From NCBI GenBank assembly GCA_945891505.1, contig CAMDDL010000001.1, forward strand, positions 112,110 through 176,109: a DNA stretch of 64,000 nt, given 5' to 3'. The translations under genes and the position numbers were made by a program. Positions 17,872 through 27,893 of this stretch are shown here, one piece after another. The stretch is from Maricaulis salignorans. GTDB lineage: Bacteria > Pseudomonadota > Alphaproteobacteria > Caulobacterales > Aquidulcibacteraceae. How positions within the stretch are numbered: the first letter of the stretch is position 1; each line of letters starts with the position of its first letter. The notes beneath the pieces were generated by a model. The model did not search any database, was not told the DNA's origin, and worked only from the letters and a program-made list of their open reading frames with translations.

Positions 17872-20220
17872 ATGAACGCCATTGCTCCTGTACCCAAGCC
17901 TTCACTGTCGCCAAGCGAGCTTTCAGCCCTCGCCACCGTAGAAGAACGCCTTCTTTGGTTGGCTTCTTGGACCATTCATAACGCCAATCATCTGCGCCCG
18001 AATCGCGATGGACTGAAGGTGGGCGGGCATCAGGCATCGTGCGCCTCTATGACCAGTCTAATGACGGCGCTCTATTTCAAAGCCTTGCGTCCACAAGATC
18101 GGGTTGCGGTTAAGCCCCACGCCAGCCCCGTCTTCCATGGCGCTCAATATTTGTTTGGCCGCCAAACCCGCGATCAATTGGAGCGTTTTCGGGGGCTGGG
18201 CGGCGCGCAATCCTACCCAAGCCGGACAAAGGACAAAGACGACGTCGATTTCTCCACCGGCTCGGTGGGTCTGGGGGTTGCTGTAACCGCCTTTGCCGCC
18301 TTGGTGCAGGATTATCTCGCCGCCCGTGGCCGTGTCCCCGCTGAATCCATGGGCCGGATGATCGCGCTTTTGGGTGATGCAGAGCTGGATGAGGGCAATA
18401 TTTATGAGGCTTTGATTGAGGCCTACAAACACGATCTGCGCAATATCTGGTGGATCGTTGACTATAATCGCCAAAGCTTGGACGCCACGACCTCCGAGCG
18501 GATGTGGGACCGGTTTGACGATATTTTTGAGACTGTTGGCTGGGATGTTCTAACACTCAAATATGGCAAACGACAGCTGGAAGCATTCGCCAAGCCAGGC
18601 GGTCAATCTCTTCAGGCTTGGATCGAAACCTGCCCAAACGACCTTTATGCGGCGCTGAGCTATCAAGGTGGTTCTGCTTGGCGGGAGCGTTTGCTGCAAG
18701 ATTTGCCGCCTGAAGGCCAGACCTTGGTCGGCACCTATGACGATGCAGCGCTCTCGAATTTGATGACGCAATTGGGTGGCCACTGCCTTGAAACCTTGGT
18801 GGAGGCGTTTGAGCAAGCGGCTCTGGATGATCGACCGAAATTGTTCATCGCCTATACGGTCAAAGGTTGGCGTTTGCCGTTTCAAGGTCATAAGGACAAC
18901 CATTCCGGCTTGATGACTCCAAATCAAATCGATGCACTTCGACAATCCATTGGCGTGCCAGAGGGGCAAGAATGGGAGGCCCTTGCAGGGTTAAGTCCTA
19001 CCCATGAAGCAGAAGTGCAGGCCTTGATCGCACAAGCGCCGTTTCAAGCCGAGGCGAAACGTCGCTTTAATCCAGCACCCGTAGCCATCCCAGACGCATT
19101 TGAAGTACCAAGCGGTGAGCAGCAAGCTACTCAGGCGGCCTTTGGCAAAATCCTAGCCGAAATCGCCAAATCCGAAAGCGATTTTGCTGCCCGCATTGTC
19201 ACGACATCGCCCGATGTGACCGTCTCCACCAATCTTGGGGGCTTTGTGAATCGACGGGGCTTGTTCTCGCGCACGGCCACCAAGGACGTGTTTAAGGACC
19301 GGAAGATCGCCAGCCCGCAAATCTGGACTGGGTCGGGCGCAGGACAGCATATCGAATTGGGTATTGCCGAGAATAATCTCTTCCTGAATCTGGCGGCTTT
19401 TGGTCTGGCGGGGGAGCATTTTGGCGAGCGCCTGTTTCCCATCGGCACCCTTTATGACCCGTTCATCGCCCGTGGCCTTGATGCGCTCAATTATGCGATC
19501 TACCAAAATGCGCGTTTCCTCGTCGTCTCAACCCCTTCGGGTTTGACACTGGGGCCTGAAGGGGGCGCGCATCAATCCATCAACACGCCCTTGATCGGAA
19601 TGGGCCAGCCCGGCCTGACCCATTGGGAGCCAGCCTTTGCTGACGAATTGGCCCTTTTGATGCGCCACAGTTTTGTTGACCTGCAAGAAGAGGCAGGCGG
19701 GTGTCATTATTTCCGGCTCTCGACACGTCTACTTACCCAGCCGGCTCGCCCCGACAACAGCTGGCAAACGGGGGCTTTACAAGGTGCGTATTGGTTGATT
19801 CCGCCCAGCCCCGGGGCAGAGTTGGCGTTGGTCTATTGCGGGGCCTTGGCACCCGAGGCGGTGGCCGGATTTAAAGCGCTAAAGGAAGACTATCCGGGCA
19901 TGGGCGTACTTGCGGTAACCTCACCAGACCTTTTGCATCGTGGCTGGACGGCAGCAGGGCGCGCGCGCTGGACAGGTGGACCACGCCTTGCCAGTCATAT
20001 TGAACAGCTTTTGAGCCCGCTACATGCGCGGGCAGGGCTAATCACCTTGTTGGATGGATCGCCCTCGGCCCTATCGTGGGTTGGCTCGGTTCTTGGGCAT
20101 CGGGTTCGTGCGCTAGGCGTAGAGCAGTTTGGCCAGACGGGTGATTTGCCGGACCTTTACCGGACCTATCGCCTCGATTGCGAGGCGATTTTGGATGCAG
20201 CGGCTGATCTCCATTTTTGA
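17872..20220 (+). CDS. AceE/transketolase-like thiamine-diphosphate enzyme
   Basis: A 782-residue TPP-dependent enzyme related to homodimeric pyruvate dehydrogenase E1 (AceE) and transketolase. The TPP/Mg motif is visible as GDAELDEGN with a downstream ...VDYNRQSLD (about 164-204), the loop VKGWRLPFQGHKDNHSG matches AceE, and the middle contains a conserved ELGIAENNLFLNLAAFGLAGE stretch (split between 500 and 520), which includes the glutamate that activates the cofactor. It is about 100 residues shorter than AceE and lacks any E2 or E3 gene nearby, so whether it joins a dehydrogenase complex is open. Databases often call such proteins transketolase; the similarity is nearer to AceE. It may work as a stand-alone 2-oxoacid decarboxylase/ligase. 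Substrate unknown. Confidence 0.75.
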   Translation: MNAIAPVPKPSLSPSELSALATVEERLLWLASWTIHNANHLRPNRDGLKVGGHQASCASMTSLMTALYFKALRPQDRVAVKPHASPVFHGAQYLFGRQTRDQLERFRGLGGAQSYPSRTKDKDDVDFSTGSVGLGVAVTAFAALVQDYLAARGRVPAESMGRMIALLGDAELDEGNIYEALIEAYKHDLRNIWWIVDYNRQSLDATTSERMWDRFDDIFETVGWDVLTLKYGKRQLEAFAKPGGQSLQAWIETCPNDLYAALSYQGGSAWRERLLQDLPPEGQTLVGTYDDAALSNLMTQLGGHCLETLVEAFEQAALDDRPKLFIAYTVKGWRLPFQGHKDNHSGLMTPNQIDALRQSIGVPEGQEWEALAGLSPTHEAEVQALIAQAPFQAEAKRRFNPAPVAIPDAFEVPSGEQQATQAAFGKILAEIAKSESDFAARIVTTSPDVTVSTNLGGFVNRRGLFSRTATKDVFKDRKIASPQIWTGSGAGQHIELGIAENNLFLNLAAFGLAGEHFGERLFPIGTLYDPFIARGLDALNYAIYQNARFLVVSTPSGLTLGPEGGAHQSINTPLIGMGQPGLTHWEPAFADELALLMRHSFVDLQEEAGGCHYFRLSTRLLTQPARPDNSWQTGALQGAYWLIPPSPGAELALVYCGALAPEAVAGFKALKEDYPGMGVLAVTSPDLLHRGWTAAGRARWTGGPRLASHIEQLLSPLHARAGLITLLDGSPSALSWVGSVLGHRVRALGVEQFGQTGDLPDLYRTYRLDCEAILDAAADLHF

Positions 20221-20276
20221 AACATTACTCTTTGGTAATTCCGTCAAAAGGATGAAGGTTGGAAGCATAGGTGCGC

Positions 20277-21350
20277 TTATGGCGTTTCTTCCGTGGGGCG
20301 GTCGTTCTGGTCTATCAGGCCTATGAGCTTGCCGTCGTTAAGGCCGTTTAAGTCCGCAAGCCATTGCGACTGTCGCATTTGCTCAGCATAGGTTCGCAAT
20401 GCGACGCTAAGGGCTTCAGGTGAAGTCGCATGAGCTTTCTTGACCAAGGCAAACCCCGCTTCGGCTTGACCTTTATAAACATAGTCATTGAGGAAACCGG
20501 TGAGCGGTGCAAAGCTTTTGGCATCTTCTGGATTTAGGGTGGCAGATTGCATCTGAGTAAGGCGGTCTTGGGCCGCTTGATTAAGCGCTTTCGCAATATC
20601 GCCTCGTGTCCCTGCAGGCTCTGCGCTAACAGTGGTGGTAAGCTCTAACTGCGCTTCTTCGAACTCAATCGCTAGAAGATAAGGCGGCGGACTGTCTGGC
20701 GTTGTGGCCTTCATCGCCTCCAGATAAAGCCCAAAGTTCTTCCCACGCCAGACCACCAAGATCGGGGCCAATGGGGCACCTGATATCTCACTTTGGCCAT
20801 CAAGCGTAACATCATCATAAGCCAAGAATGCTGCGGGATACGGGTCTGTGCGCTTTAAAGGTACAAAACGCGACGCGGCACTTCCCCCCAACGACAGCTT
20901 GCCGATGAGCGCGCCAGTTGGTCCATCAAAAACAAATCGGGTGAGACAACAATGCATGCCGCCAGACCAGCCATCCACGACAAGGTCTGGATGGCGTGTC
21001 CCTGCAGCCTGACGATCGGACGACGAGAGGTCAAATTGCTGGATTGGGTTGTCTGGATCGGCGGGAAGAGCATCCAGTTTGCGTCCGCCGCGCCAGATAA
21101 CGAGACTTTCTTCATTGCTGGTCAGCGGTACCGCGTAGATATGAACATCACCGATCTGTCCAACCAATCGGCCTTCATAATTGGGCTTAGGCATCAGGAG
21201 GGCTACAACCACCCCTGCACATCCCAAAATCACGCCGATTACGGCTAATTTCATCAAGGTCGGAGAGAGAATGGTTGATTGGTGCGGGCTGACTTGCCCT
21301 TGTTGCTGGTTGATAGGGGGAGGATCATCCGTTCCGGTCATTGCCCACAT
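20277..21350 (-). CDS. Membrane-anchored periplasmic protein of unknown function
   Basis: A 357-residue protein with one N-terminal membrane segment (about residues 33-50, LMKLAVIGVILGCAGVVVALL region) after a proline/glutamine-rich cytoplasmic tail; the rest should face the periplasm. A notable site is the vicinal cysteine pair in WSGGMHCCLTRF, a pattern shared by a group of uncharacterised bacterial proteins. The C-terminal third is helical with acidic residues. I do not recognise a functional family. It converges on the TPP-enzyme gene and is divergent from gyrA; the small intergenic gap upstream should hold promoters for both. A second ATG three codons in could be the true start. Confidence 0.65.
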   Translation of the reverse strand: MWAMTGTDDPPPINQQQGQVSPHQSTILSPTLMKLAVIGVILGCAGVVVALLMPKPNYEGRLVGQIGDVHIYAVPLTSNEESLVIWRGGRKLDALPADPDNPIQQFDLSSSDRQAAGTRHPDLVVDGWSGGMHCCLTRFVFDGPTGALIGKLSLGGSAASRFVPLKRTDPYPAAFLAYDDVTLDGQSEISGAPLAPILVVWRGKNFGLYLEAMKATTPDSPPPYLLAIEFEEAQLELTTTVSAEPAGTRGDIAKALNQAAQDRLTQMQSATLNPEDAKSFAPLTGFLNDYVYKGQAEAGFALVKKAHATSPEALSVALRTYAEQMRQSQWLADLNGLNDGKLIGLIDQNDRPTEETP

Positions 21351-21478
21351 CTTCTATCACCAAAAGGCGGCAAATGCATGCACGAAGTTTGGACCTGCGC
21401 GCAGGCGAATGCTAGGGTGAAGGCGCAAGGTTGCGCCCGAATCGCAACCATCCTGATCAGCAACAGACGGCTTACCCT

Positions 21479-24298
21479 TTGACCGATACCCCAGATACAG
21501 ACGGCGCAGATCCGATTGAACCCAACGGCCCAGAGACAATCCAAGAGACGGTGATTGTCGACGTAAAGGGCATCACGCCAATCTCGATCGAGAACGAGCT
21601 CAAGTCCTCCTATCTGGACTATGCGATGAGCGTGATCGTGGCGCGGGCTTTGCCGGATGCGCGCGATGGTTTGAAGCCTGTGCATCGCCGGATTCTCTAT
21701 GCCATGGGTGAAGGTGGTTATACGCCGGACAAGAAGCACGTGAAGTCTTCGCGCATCGTCGGTGACGTCATGGGTAAGTATCACCCCCATGGCGATAGTG
21801 CGATTTATGACGCGATGGTTCGCATGGCGCAGGACTTCTCCATGAGCTTGCCGTTGATCGACGGGCAGGGGAACTTCGGCTCAGTTGACGGCGACCCACC
21901 TGCTGCGATGCGATACACGGAAAGCAAGTTGGCCAAGGTCGCCATGGCTTTGTTGGACGATATTGATGAGTCCACAGTCAATTTTCAAGATAATTACGAT
22001 GGCTCTGAGAGCGAACCGGTTGTCCTGCCGGCTAAATATCCAAACCTGCTGGTCAACGGCGCGGGCGGTATTGCGGTCGGCATGGCGACCAATATTCCGC
22101 CCCATAATTTGGGCGAGATTTGTAATGCGACTTTGGCGATCTTGGATGATCCCACATTGTCGGATCAAGATTTACTCGACATCGTACCCGGCCCTGACTT
22201 TCCAACCGGTGGAGAGATTGTTGGCCGCACGGGTGCACGCAACGGCCTGTTGACGGGACGCGGCTCCGTCATCATGCGTGGCAAGACGTCCGTTGAAACC
22301 CTGCGCGGCGAACGCGAAGCCATCATCATCTCGGAAATTCCCTATCAGGTGAACAAGTCCTCGATGATTGAGCGGATTGCTGAGCTGGTTCGTGAAAAGC
22401 GGGTCGAAGGCATTTCAGGCCTGCGCGACGAAAGCGACCGTCGCGGTATGCGGGTCGTGATAGAGCTCAAGCGTGACGCATCAGCGGAAGTCGTTCTAAA
22501 CCAACTCTACCGCTATTCTCAGCTGCAAACCTCGTTTGGCGTCAATATGTTGGCGCTGGTTGGTGGCCGCCCAATCCAATTGTCGATGCGGGGCCTGATT
22601 GAGACCTTCTTGACCTTCCGGGAAGAAGTGATTGCCCGTCGCACCCGGCATCGCCTGAACAAGGCCCGTGAACGCGGTCATGATTTGGTTGGTTTGGCGA
22701 TTGCGGTTGCCAACATCGACGAAGTCGTGCGCTTGATCCGGGAATCGCCCGATCCAGCCTCTGCTCGTCTGGCTTTGACCAGCCGTGATTGGCCTGCCCA
22801 TGATTTGGCACCCATCATTCAATTGATCGCTGACCCCCGCTCTGTCCTGACAGATGCTGGCACGATCCGGATGAGTGAAGACCAAGCCCGGGCTATTTTA
22901 GACCTGCGTTTGCAACGCTTGACCGGCTTGGGCCGCGATGAATTGTCGAATGAAGTCCGTTCCTTGGCCGCTAAGATCGCCGATTTGTTGGACATTTTGC
23001 GGTCACGATCGCGCGTGATTGAAATCATTCGCAGTGAGTTGACCCATGTGCGTGACACCTATGCAGTGCCCCGCCGGACCGTCTTTATCGAAGCTGATCT
23101 TGACCTAGAAGATGAAGACTTCATCGAGCGCGAAGACATGGTGGTAACTGTTTCGCACGCTGGCTATGTGAAACGGACGCTTCTTTCGACCTATCGGACC
23201 CAGAACCGCGGTGGACGTGGGCGCTCGGGTATGGAAACCAAGGACGAGGATTTCGTGGTCCGCCTGTTTGCGGCTTCCACCCATGCGCCGATCCTGTTCT
23301 TCTCGTCGAAAGGCATTGTCTATCGCGAAAAGGTCTGGCGTTTGCCGCAGGGCGATCCACGCACCAAGGGCCGCTCGATTGCCAATATTCTGCCAATCGA
23401 GAAAGACGAAAAAATCACCACTGTGATGCCGCTGCCCGAGGATGAGGACAGCTGGGGCGCTTTGGAACTGATGTTTGCCACCCGCAAAGGTAATGTCCGA
23501 CGCAATTCCTTGTCTGATTTCCAGCGCGTGGCCCGCGGTGGTAAGATTGCCATGAAGTTTGACGATGAAGACGATCAAATCGTCGATGTGGCTATTTGTT
23601 CCGATCAGGATGACGTGCTTTTGACCACCCGACTGGGTCAATGCATTCGCTTCCAAGCCACAGACGTTCGCGTTTTTAAAGGCCGCGATTCAACCGGTGT
23701 GCGTGGCATTACCTTGGCTGAAGGCGATGAAGTGATTGCCATGTCCATCCTGCGGCATGTCGATGTAACTGCTGAAGAGCGGGCGACCTATATCAAACAG
23801 AGCCGGTCCGTTCAGGGCGAAGAGGTCGATCCTACTGCGGCCGTTGACGTGGCTGAAGATGGGGCTGAGGCCGATATCGGGCCAGCCCAATTGTCACCCG
23901 AACGCTATGCTGAACTCTCTGCGCGCGAACAATATGTGCTGGCCGTGGCCGAAGAAGGTCTCGGCAAGCGGGCTTCGTCTTATGAGTATCGTGTCACCAA
24001 TCGGGGCGGGAAGGGCATCGTAGCCCATGATTTGTCGCGCCGCGGCGGCCAATTGGTTGCGGCTTTCCCGGTTGAGGAAAGCGATGAAGTCATGATGGTC
24101 ACCGACGGTGGTCAATTAATTCGGACCCGTGTAGATCAGATCCGGCGGGCCGGTCGTTCCACCCAAGGTGTGATGATCATCCGTGTTTCAGAAGGCGAGC
24201 GTGTGGTCTCGGTAGAGCGTCTGGCCGATATGGGCTCGGATGATGCCGAAGGTCCCGCAGAGGGTACGGACTCTTTACCAGTTGCACCAGGCAGCTAA
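21479..24298 (+). CDS. gyrA: DNA gyrase subunit A
   Basis: GyrA of about 939 residues; with GyrB it introduces negative supercoils. The start is taken as the TTG at 21479 ([12 protein letters not shown]...), which resembles relatives; a TTG at 21431 would add 16 residues. The catalytic tyrosine is in AAMRYTE (Y146). The quinolone-resistance region reads GDSAIYD, so the Ser and Asp usually mutated in resistant strains (S83 and D87 in E. coli numbering) are wild type. The GyrA box of the C-terminal domain appears as QNRGGRG. An acidic insert (residues about 774-807, with EEVDP and AEDGAEAD) interrupts the C-terminal beta-pinwheel, as in several alphaproteobacteria. coaD follows 34 nt downstream. 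Confidence 0.97.
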   Translation: MTDTPDTDGADPIEPNGPETIQETVIVDVKGITPISIENELKSSYLDYAMSVIVARALPDARDGLKPVHRRILYAMGEGGYTPDKKHVKSSRIVGDVMGKYHPHGDSAIYDAMVRMAQDFSMSLPLIDGQGNFGSVDGDPPAAMRYTESKLAKVAMALLDDIDESTVNFQDNYDGSESEPVVLPAKYPNLLVNGAGGIAVGMATNIPPHNLGEICNATLAILDDPTLSDQDLLDIVPGPDFPTGGEIVGRTGARNGLLTGRGSVIMRGKTSVETLRGEREAIIISEIPYQVNKSSMIERIAELVREKRVEGISGLRDESDRRGMRVVIELKRDASAEVVLNQLYRYSQLQTSFGVNMLALVGGRPIQLSMRGLIETFLTFREEVIARRTRHRLNKARERGHDLVGLAIAVANIDEVVRLIRESPDPASARLALTSRDWPAHDLAPIIQLIADPRSVLTDAGTIRMSEDQARAILDLRLQRLTGLGRDELSNEVRSLAAKIADLLDILRSRSRVIEIIRSELTHVRDTYAVPRRTVFIEADLDLEDEDFIEREDMVVTVSHAGYVKRTLLSTYRTQNRGGRGRSGMETKDEDFVVRLFAASTHAPILFFSSKGIVYREKVWRLPQGDPRTKGRSIANILPIEKDEKITTVMPLPEDEDSWGALELMFATRKGNVRRNSLSDFQRVARGGKIAMKFDDEDDQIVDVAICSDQDDVLLTTRLGQCIRFQATDVRVFKGRDSTGVRGITLAEGDEVIAMSILRHVDVTAEERATYIKQSRSVQGEEVDPTAAVDVAEDGAEADIGPAQLSPERYAELSAREQYVLAVAEEGLGKRASSYEYRVTNRGGKGIVAHDLSRRGGQLVAAFPVEESDEVMMVTDGGQLIRTRVDQIRRAGRSTQGVMIIRVSEGERVVSVERLADMGSDDAEGPAEGTDSLPVAPGS

Positions 24299-24332
24299 AG
24301 GGTTCACCACACGCTATGTGGAGGAGACGTTG

Positions 24333-24818
24333 ATGCGTGTAGGTCTTTATCCAGGAACTTTTGACCCCATCACCTTAGGTCACTTAGATGTGGTCGGTCG
24401 GGCGATCAAATTGTTCGACAAATTGGTGATTGGTGTTGCCATCAATCGCGACAAAGGACCCACGTTCTCGCTGGAAGAGCGTGTGGCGATGGTGGTCAAG
24501 GACACAGAGCAATTCTTGCAATATGGCGAGATTGAAGTGCGTCCCATGGAAGGACTGCTGATCAGTTTTGCTGAACAGGTAGGTGCCACCTGCATTGTAC
24601 GCGGCTTGCGCGCCGTGTCGGACTTTGAATATGAGTTTCAGATGGTCGGTATGAACCAAAAACTCAATCCACAAATAGAAACGGTATTTTACATGGCTGA
24701 TGTTCAACATCAGGCGATTGCCTCGCGGCTTGTCAAAGAAATCGCGCGCTTAGGCGGCGATGTTACGCCGTTTGTGAGCCAGAATGTCGTTCGTGCGCTG
24801 AAGGAGAGATTCAAGTGA
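24333..24818 (+). CDS. coaD: Phosphopantetheine adenylyltransferase
   Basis: A 161-residue enzyme of coenzyme A biosynthesis that joins ATP and 4'-phosphopantetheine to dephospho-CoA. The nucleotidyltransferase motif T14-x-G-H17 (PGTFDPITLGH) and the RGLRAVSDFEYEFQM segment (90-104) are intact. The ATG at 24333 is chosen because GGAGGAG lies 6 nt upstream; an in-frame ATG near 24240 inside gyrA is unlikely. The stop overlaps the following cyclophilin start (GTGA), so the two are translationally coupled, and the whole block gyrA-coaD-cyclophilins is a typical alphaproteobacterial arrangement. Confidence 0.96.
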   Translation: MRVGLYPGTFDPITLGHLDVVGRAIKLFDKLVIGVAINRDKGPTFSLEERVAMVVKDTEQFLQYGEIEVRPMEGLLISFAEQVGATCIVRGLRAVSDFEYEFQMVGMNQKLNPQIETVFYMADVQHQAIASRLVKEIARLGGDVTPFVSQNVVRALKERFK

Positions 24819-25966
24819 GACAGCAAATTCTTGCTTTGGGTTGCTGTGGACTTGCCCTCCTTGGTGGCCCTACTGCCTTTGCCCAGTCGAGCGGGCCTGC
24901 ATTGCGGGTTGTACCTATGGGTGAAACGCCGCCTCCGAAGAAAGCCCCTGCTAAGAAGGCACCACCCCCCGCAGTTAAAGCGAATACCACCAAACCACCT
25001 GCGGCTAAGCCCACAACTGCCGCTGTACCAACTCCAACTGCGGCGCGTGCAGCGTCGAAACCTGCTGTAGCCGGGGCTGTGAAGCCAGCCGCCAAGCCCA
25101 ATGCCGCGGGTGCACAATGGACGCCGCCACCAGCCGCTACGGCTGTTAAACCCTCTGCACCAACCGCTGCTGCTCCACCCCCTGCAACTACCAACAAAGT
25201 GGCCTTCCCGGCAGAAGATTGGCGTGTGCTGAATCCTGAGAACGCGCTAATTTATGAGACGTCAAAAGGGCGTATCATTGTGGAGTTGGCCCCGGAAATG
25301 GCACCTGGCCATGTTACCCGTGTCAAAATGTTGGCGCGCGAAGGTTTCTATAACGGGCTCTCTTTCCACCGTGTGGTCAGCGACTTTATGGCCCAAGGTG
25401 GCGATCCAAAGGGCGATGGGACGGGTGGCTCTGACCAACCTGATTTGCGGGGAGAGTTTAACTTCCGTCGCGGTGCTGAGTCTAACTTTGTTCGAGCGGT
25501 AGATCGTGGCGGTGCTACGATCGGGTGGATGGGTACGATTCCTGTCACGTCTCAAACAGATCTTTTGATGGAGCGGACCTCCGACAAAAAGGTTGCTGCG
25601 TGGGGTAATCATTGCTTGGGCGTGGCCAGCATGGCGCGTGGCAGTGACGAGAATTCAGCCAATAGCCAATTCTTTTTGATGCGGGCTGCTTATCCGACCT
25701 TGGATCGTCGCTATACGATTTGGGGTCGCGCTGTTGTGGGGACGGATGTTATTCGAGCCTTCAAGGTAGGTGAGCCTGTCGTCGATCCAGACAAAATGAT
25801 TTCCGTACGGGTTCTGGCAGATGTTCCAGAGGCTGATCGTCCGGCAGTCATGGTTCAGCGCACCGATGGGCCCAGCTTCCAAACCAAGCTGAAAGCGACA
25901 TTAGAGCAACGCGGCGCAGCCTTTTCCAATTGTGATCTTGCTCCAGAAGGCCGGATTATCCGTTAA
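24815..25966 (+). CDS. Periplasmic cyclophilin-type peptidylprolyl isomerase with a long linker
   Basis: A 383-residue secreted PPIase. It starts with a GTG inside the coaD stop and has a signal peptide (LALLGGPTAFAQ, cleavage after AFA). Then comes a low-complexity linker of about 110 residues rich in Ala, Pro, Lys and Thr, and the cyclophilin domain (about 140-350), with active-site residues in SFHRVVSDFMAQGG and NSANSQFF. Compared with the small cytoplasmic cyclophilin next door, the domain has an insertion of about 40 residues (GEFNFRRG to WGNHCLGV) between the AEF and SMAR segments. Predicted role: proline isomerisation during folding of envelope proteins. The linker may cross the peptidoglycan layer; that is inference. 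Confidence 0.9.
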   Translation: MRQQILALGCCGLALLGGPTAFAQSSGPALRVVPMGETPPPKKAPAKKAPPPAVKANTTKPPAAKPTTAAVPTPTAARAASKPAVAGAVKPAAKPNAAGAQWTPPPAATAVKPSAPTAAAPPPATTNKVAFPAEDWRVLNPENALIYETSKGRIIVELAPEMAPGHVTRVKMLAREGFYNGLSFHRVVSDFMAQGGDPKGDGTGGSDQPDLRGEFNFRRGAESNFVRAVDRGGATIGWMGTIPVTSQTDLLMERTSDKKVAAWGNHCLGVASMARGSDENSANSQFFLMRAAYPTLDRRYTIWGRAVVGTDVIRAFKVGEPVVDPDKMISVRVLADVPEADRPAVMVQRTDGPSFQTKLKATLEQRGAAFSNCDLAPEGRIIR

Positions 25967-26056
25967 ATCAGAAGGCGATTGCTGACATCGATTGGCGGCT
26001 AGGGCTTTGCCGCGCGTGCATCTGCGTTTAGGACGCCTTGCGACATGGAGATGATT

Positions 26057-26527
26057 ATGAGCCAAGACCTCGAAAACACACTAATTGTAGAACTTAGCAC
26101 CGGCACAGTCACGATTGACCTGCGTCCTGACTTGGCCCCCGGCCATGTAGCGCGCATCAAGGAATTGGCACGTGAAGGCTTTTATGATGGGATCGTTTTC
26201 CATCGTGTCATCGACGGCTTTATGGCCCAAGGCGGTTGCCCTAATGGCAGCGGCATGGGTGGCTCAAAAAAGCCTGACCTCAAAGCTGAATTTAATGCTG
26301 AACCACATGTTGAAGGCGTATGCTCAATGGCGCGCACCAATGCGCCAAATTCAGCCAATAGCCAGTTTTTCATCTGCTTGGATGACGCCACCTTCCTTGA
26401 CCGCCAATACACGGTTTGGGGGAAGGTTGCTTCGGGTATGGAAGCCGTTCACGCTCTCCCAAAAGGTGAGCCACCACGCGCGCCCGGTAAGATCGTCTCG
26501 ATGAAAGTCGCAGCAGACGTCGCATGA
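26057..26527 (+). CDS. ppiB: Cyclophilin-type peptidylprolyl isomerase, cytoplasmic
   Basis: A 156-residue minimal cyclophilin, all domain and no signal peptide. Active-site elements are present: the arginine in VFHRVIDGFMAQGG, the NSANSQFFI segment and the TVWGKV segment. The start at the ATG at 26057 is preferred over one 12 nt earlier because GGAG lies 6 nt before it. It follows the secreted cyclophilin by about 90 nt, so the pair covers periplasm and cytoplasm. Typical function: cis-trans isomerisation of prolyl bonds. Confidence 0.93.
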   Translation: MSQDLENTLIVELSTGTVTIDLRPDLAPGHVARIKELAREGFYDGIVFHRVIDGFMAQGGCPNGSGMGGSKKPDLKAEFNAEPHVEGVCSMARTNAPNSANSQFFICLDDATFLDRQYTVWGKVASGMEAVHALPKGEPPRAPGKIVSMKVAADVA

Positions 26528-26828
26528 GCGACCCCACGATTGGCCTAGCGGTCCAGCGTCTGCTGGACTGCTAGACATCGCCTGCTCACCGCGACCCAAA
26601 GCTTCTAAACCTGTAGCCCTCAGCACAGTCTTTGCGCTTACCCCAGTTCGGTACGCATGTGATGCGGGGCTGGCCAGCTTCTCACTAAACAGGCTGGTGC
26701 AGGCGATGGTTACGTACTTTCCATCAGTCAACTAAATTTGACTTTGCTGGACCTGTTTGGTCCATTGCCGACAGCCGAAGTGGTCGAATGAGACGTCTGC
26801 CTCTTCGGGCAGGCGGTTAAGGACTATC
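26528..26828. promoter_or_regulatory. ppiB-queA intergenic region with a strong hairpin
   Basis: This 301-bp gap contains no gene I can support. A 12-bp stem (26546-26557 with 26562-26573, one G-T wobble, loop GTCT) follows ppiB closely and may stop or protect its transcript, though no T run is present. A shorter repeat TGGACC/GGTCCA lies at 26748-26764, just downstream of a TTGACT-like sequence. I see no preQ1 riboswitch pattern ahead of queA. Confidence 0.4.
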
Positions 26829-27893
26829 ATGCATCTGTCTGAGTTTGATTTTGACCTTCCTGAAGACTTGATTGCTTTGCGGCCGGCCGTTCCGCGCGAT
26901 ACGGCGCGCCTTTTGGTGTCTAAGCCAAACCATGGCATTGAGGATGCGATCGTCTCGGCTTTGCCCACCTATTTGCGTTCTGGAGACGTATTGATTTTCA
27001 ACGATACGCGCACGTTGGCGGCCTCCTTAAGGGCTACCCGGGCTCAACGTGGACCAGTTGGTGGGCCGGTTTCGGTTGATATCAATCTGCATCAGCGTGT
27101 CGATGGCGCACACTGGAAAGCTTTTGTGCGCCCGGCTAAGCGCGTCGCGCTCGGCGATGTTTTGACCTTCCATGACGATTTTCAAGCCGAAGTGTCAGGG
27201 CTTGGCGAAGCTGGCGAAGTTACTTTGGCTTTTTCAAAGGCAGGTGCGGAACTGGACCAAGCGATTGCACAGTTTGGTTCCATGCCTTTGCCGCCGTACA
27301 TTGCGCGCAAGCGTGCCGCCGATGCCCAAGACGCGCAGGATTATCAGACAGTCTATGCCCGCGCTGAGGGCTCCGTGGCAACACCAACTGCTGGGCTACA
27401 TTTTACCCCCGACCTTCTGAAAGCCTTAGATGAAGCTGGGATTGAGCGTCATTGGGTGACCTTGCATGTCGGGGCGGGAACTTTCTTGCCGGTCAAGGTC
27501 GACACTATCCAAGATCATGTGATGCATGCAGAGACCTACGAAGTTAGCGCGCAGACGGCGGCGGCAGTAGCACGCGCCAAAGCCGAAGGTCGGCGCGTGA
27601 TTGCCGTTGGTACCACGAGCTTGCGGACGCTTGAATCTATTGTCGATCAAGATGGCCAGATCACCTATGGCAGCGGGGACACCGCCATCTTCATCACGCC
27701 AGGGTATCAATTCAAAGTGGTGGATGGCCTGATCACCAATTTTCATTTGTCCAAGTCGACGCTTTTGATGCTGGTTGGGGCTTTGATTGGGATGGAAGCT
27801 TTGCGCGAAGTCTATCGCCATGCCATTGACACGCACTATCGCTTTTATTCCTACGGCGACGCCAGCTTGCTTTGGAAAGCACCAACTTCATGA
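26829..27893 (+). CDS. queA: S-adenosylmethionine:tRNA ribosyltransferase-isomerase
   Basis: A 354-residue enzyme that transfers and isomerises the ribosyl part of SAM onto preQ1-modified tRNA, giving epoxyqueuosine. Hallmarks are [12 protein letters not shown], a [12 protein letters not shown] segment, [10 protein letters not shown] and [10 protein letters not shown]. The ATG at 26829 has AAGGA 5 nt upstream; an in-frame upstream start would extend the N-terminus beyond the family pattern. The stop overlaps the tgt start by 4 nt (ATGA), so the two queuosine genes are coupled. Confidence 0.96.
   Translation: MHLSEFDFDLPEDLIALRPAVPRDTARLLVSKPNHGIEDAIVSALPTYLRSGDVLIFNDTRTLAASLRATRAQRGPVGGPVSVDINLHQRVDGAHWKAFVRPAKRVALGDVLTFHDDFQAEVSGLGEAGEVTLAFSKAGAELDQAIAQFGSMPLPPYIARKRAADAQDAQDYQTVYARAEGSVATPTAGLHFTPDLLKALDEAGIERHWVTLHVGAGTFLPVKVDTIQDHVMHAETYEVSAQTAAAVARAKAEGRRVIAVGTTSLRTLESIVDQDGQITYGSGDTAIFITPGYQFKVVDGLITNFHLSKSTLLMLVGALIGMEALREVYRHAIDTHYRFYSYGDASLLWKAPTS

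Noticed and set aside
26528..26828. preQ1 riboswitch ahead of queA
   Set aside because: The short hairpins lack the H-type pseudoknot pattern with an A-rich tail expected of preQ1 aptamers.
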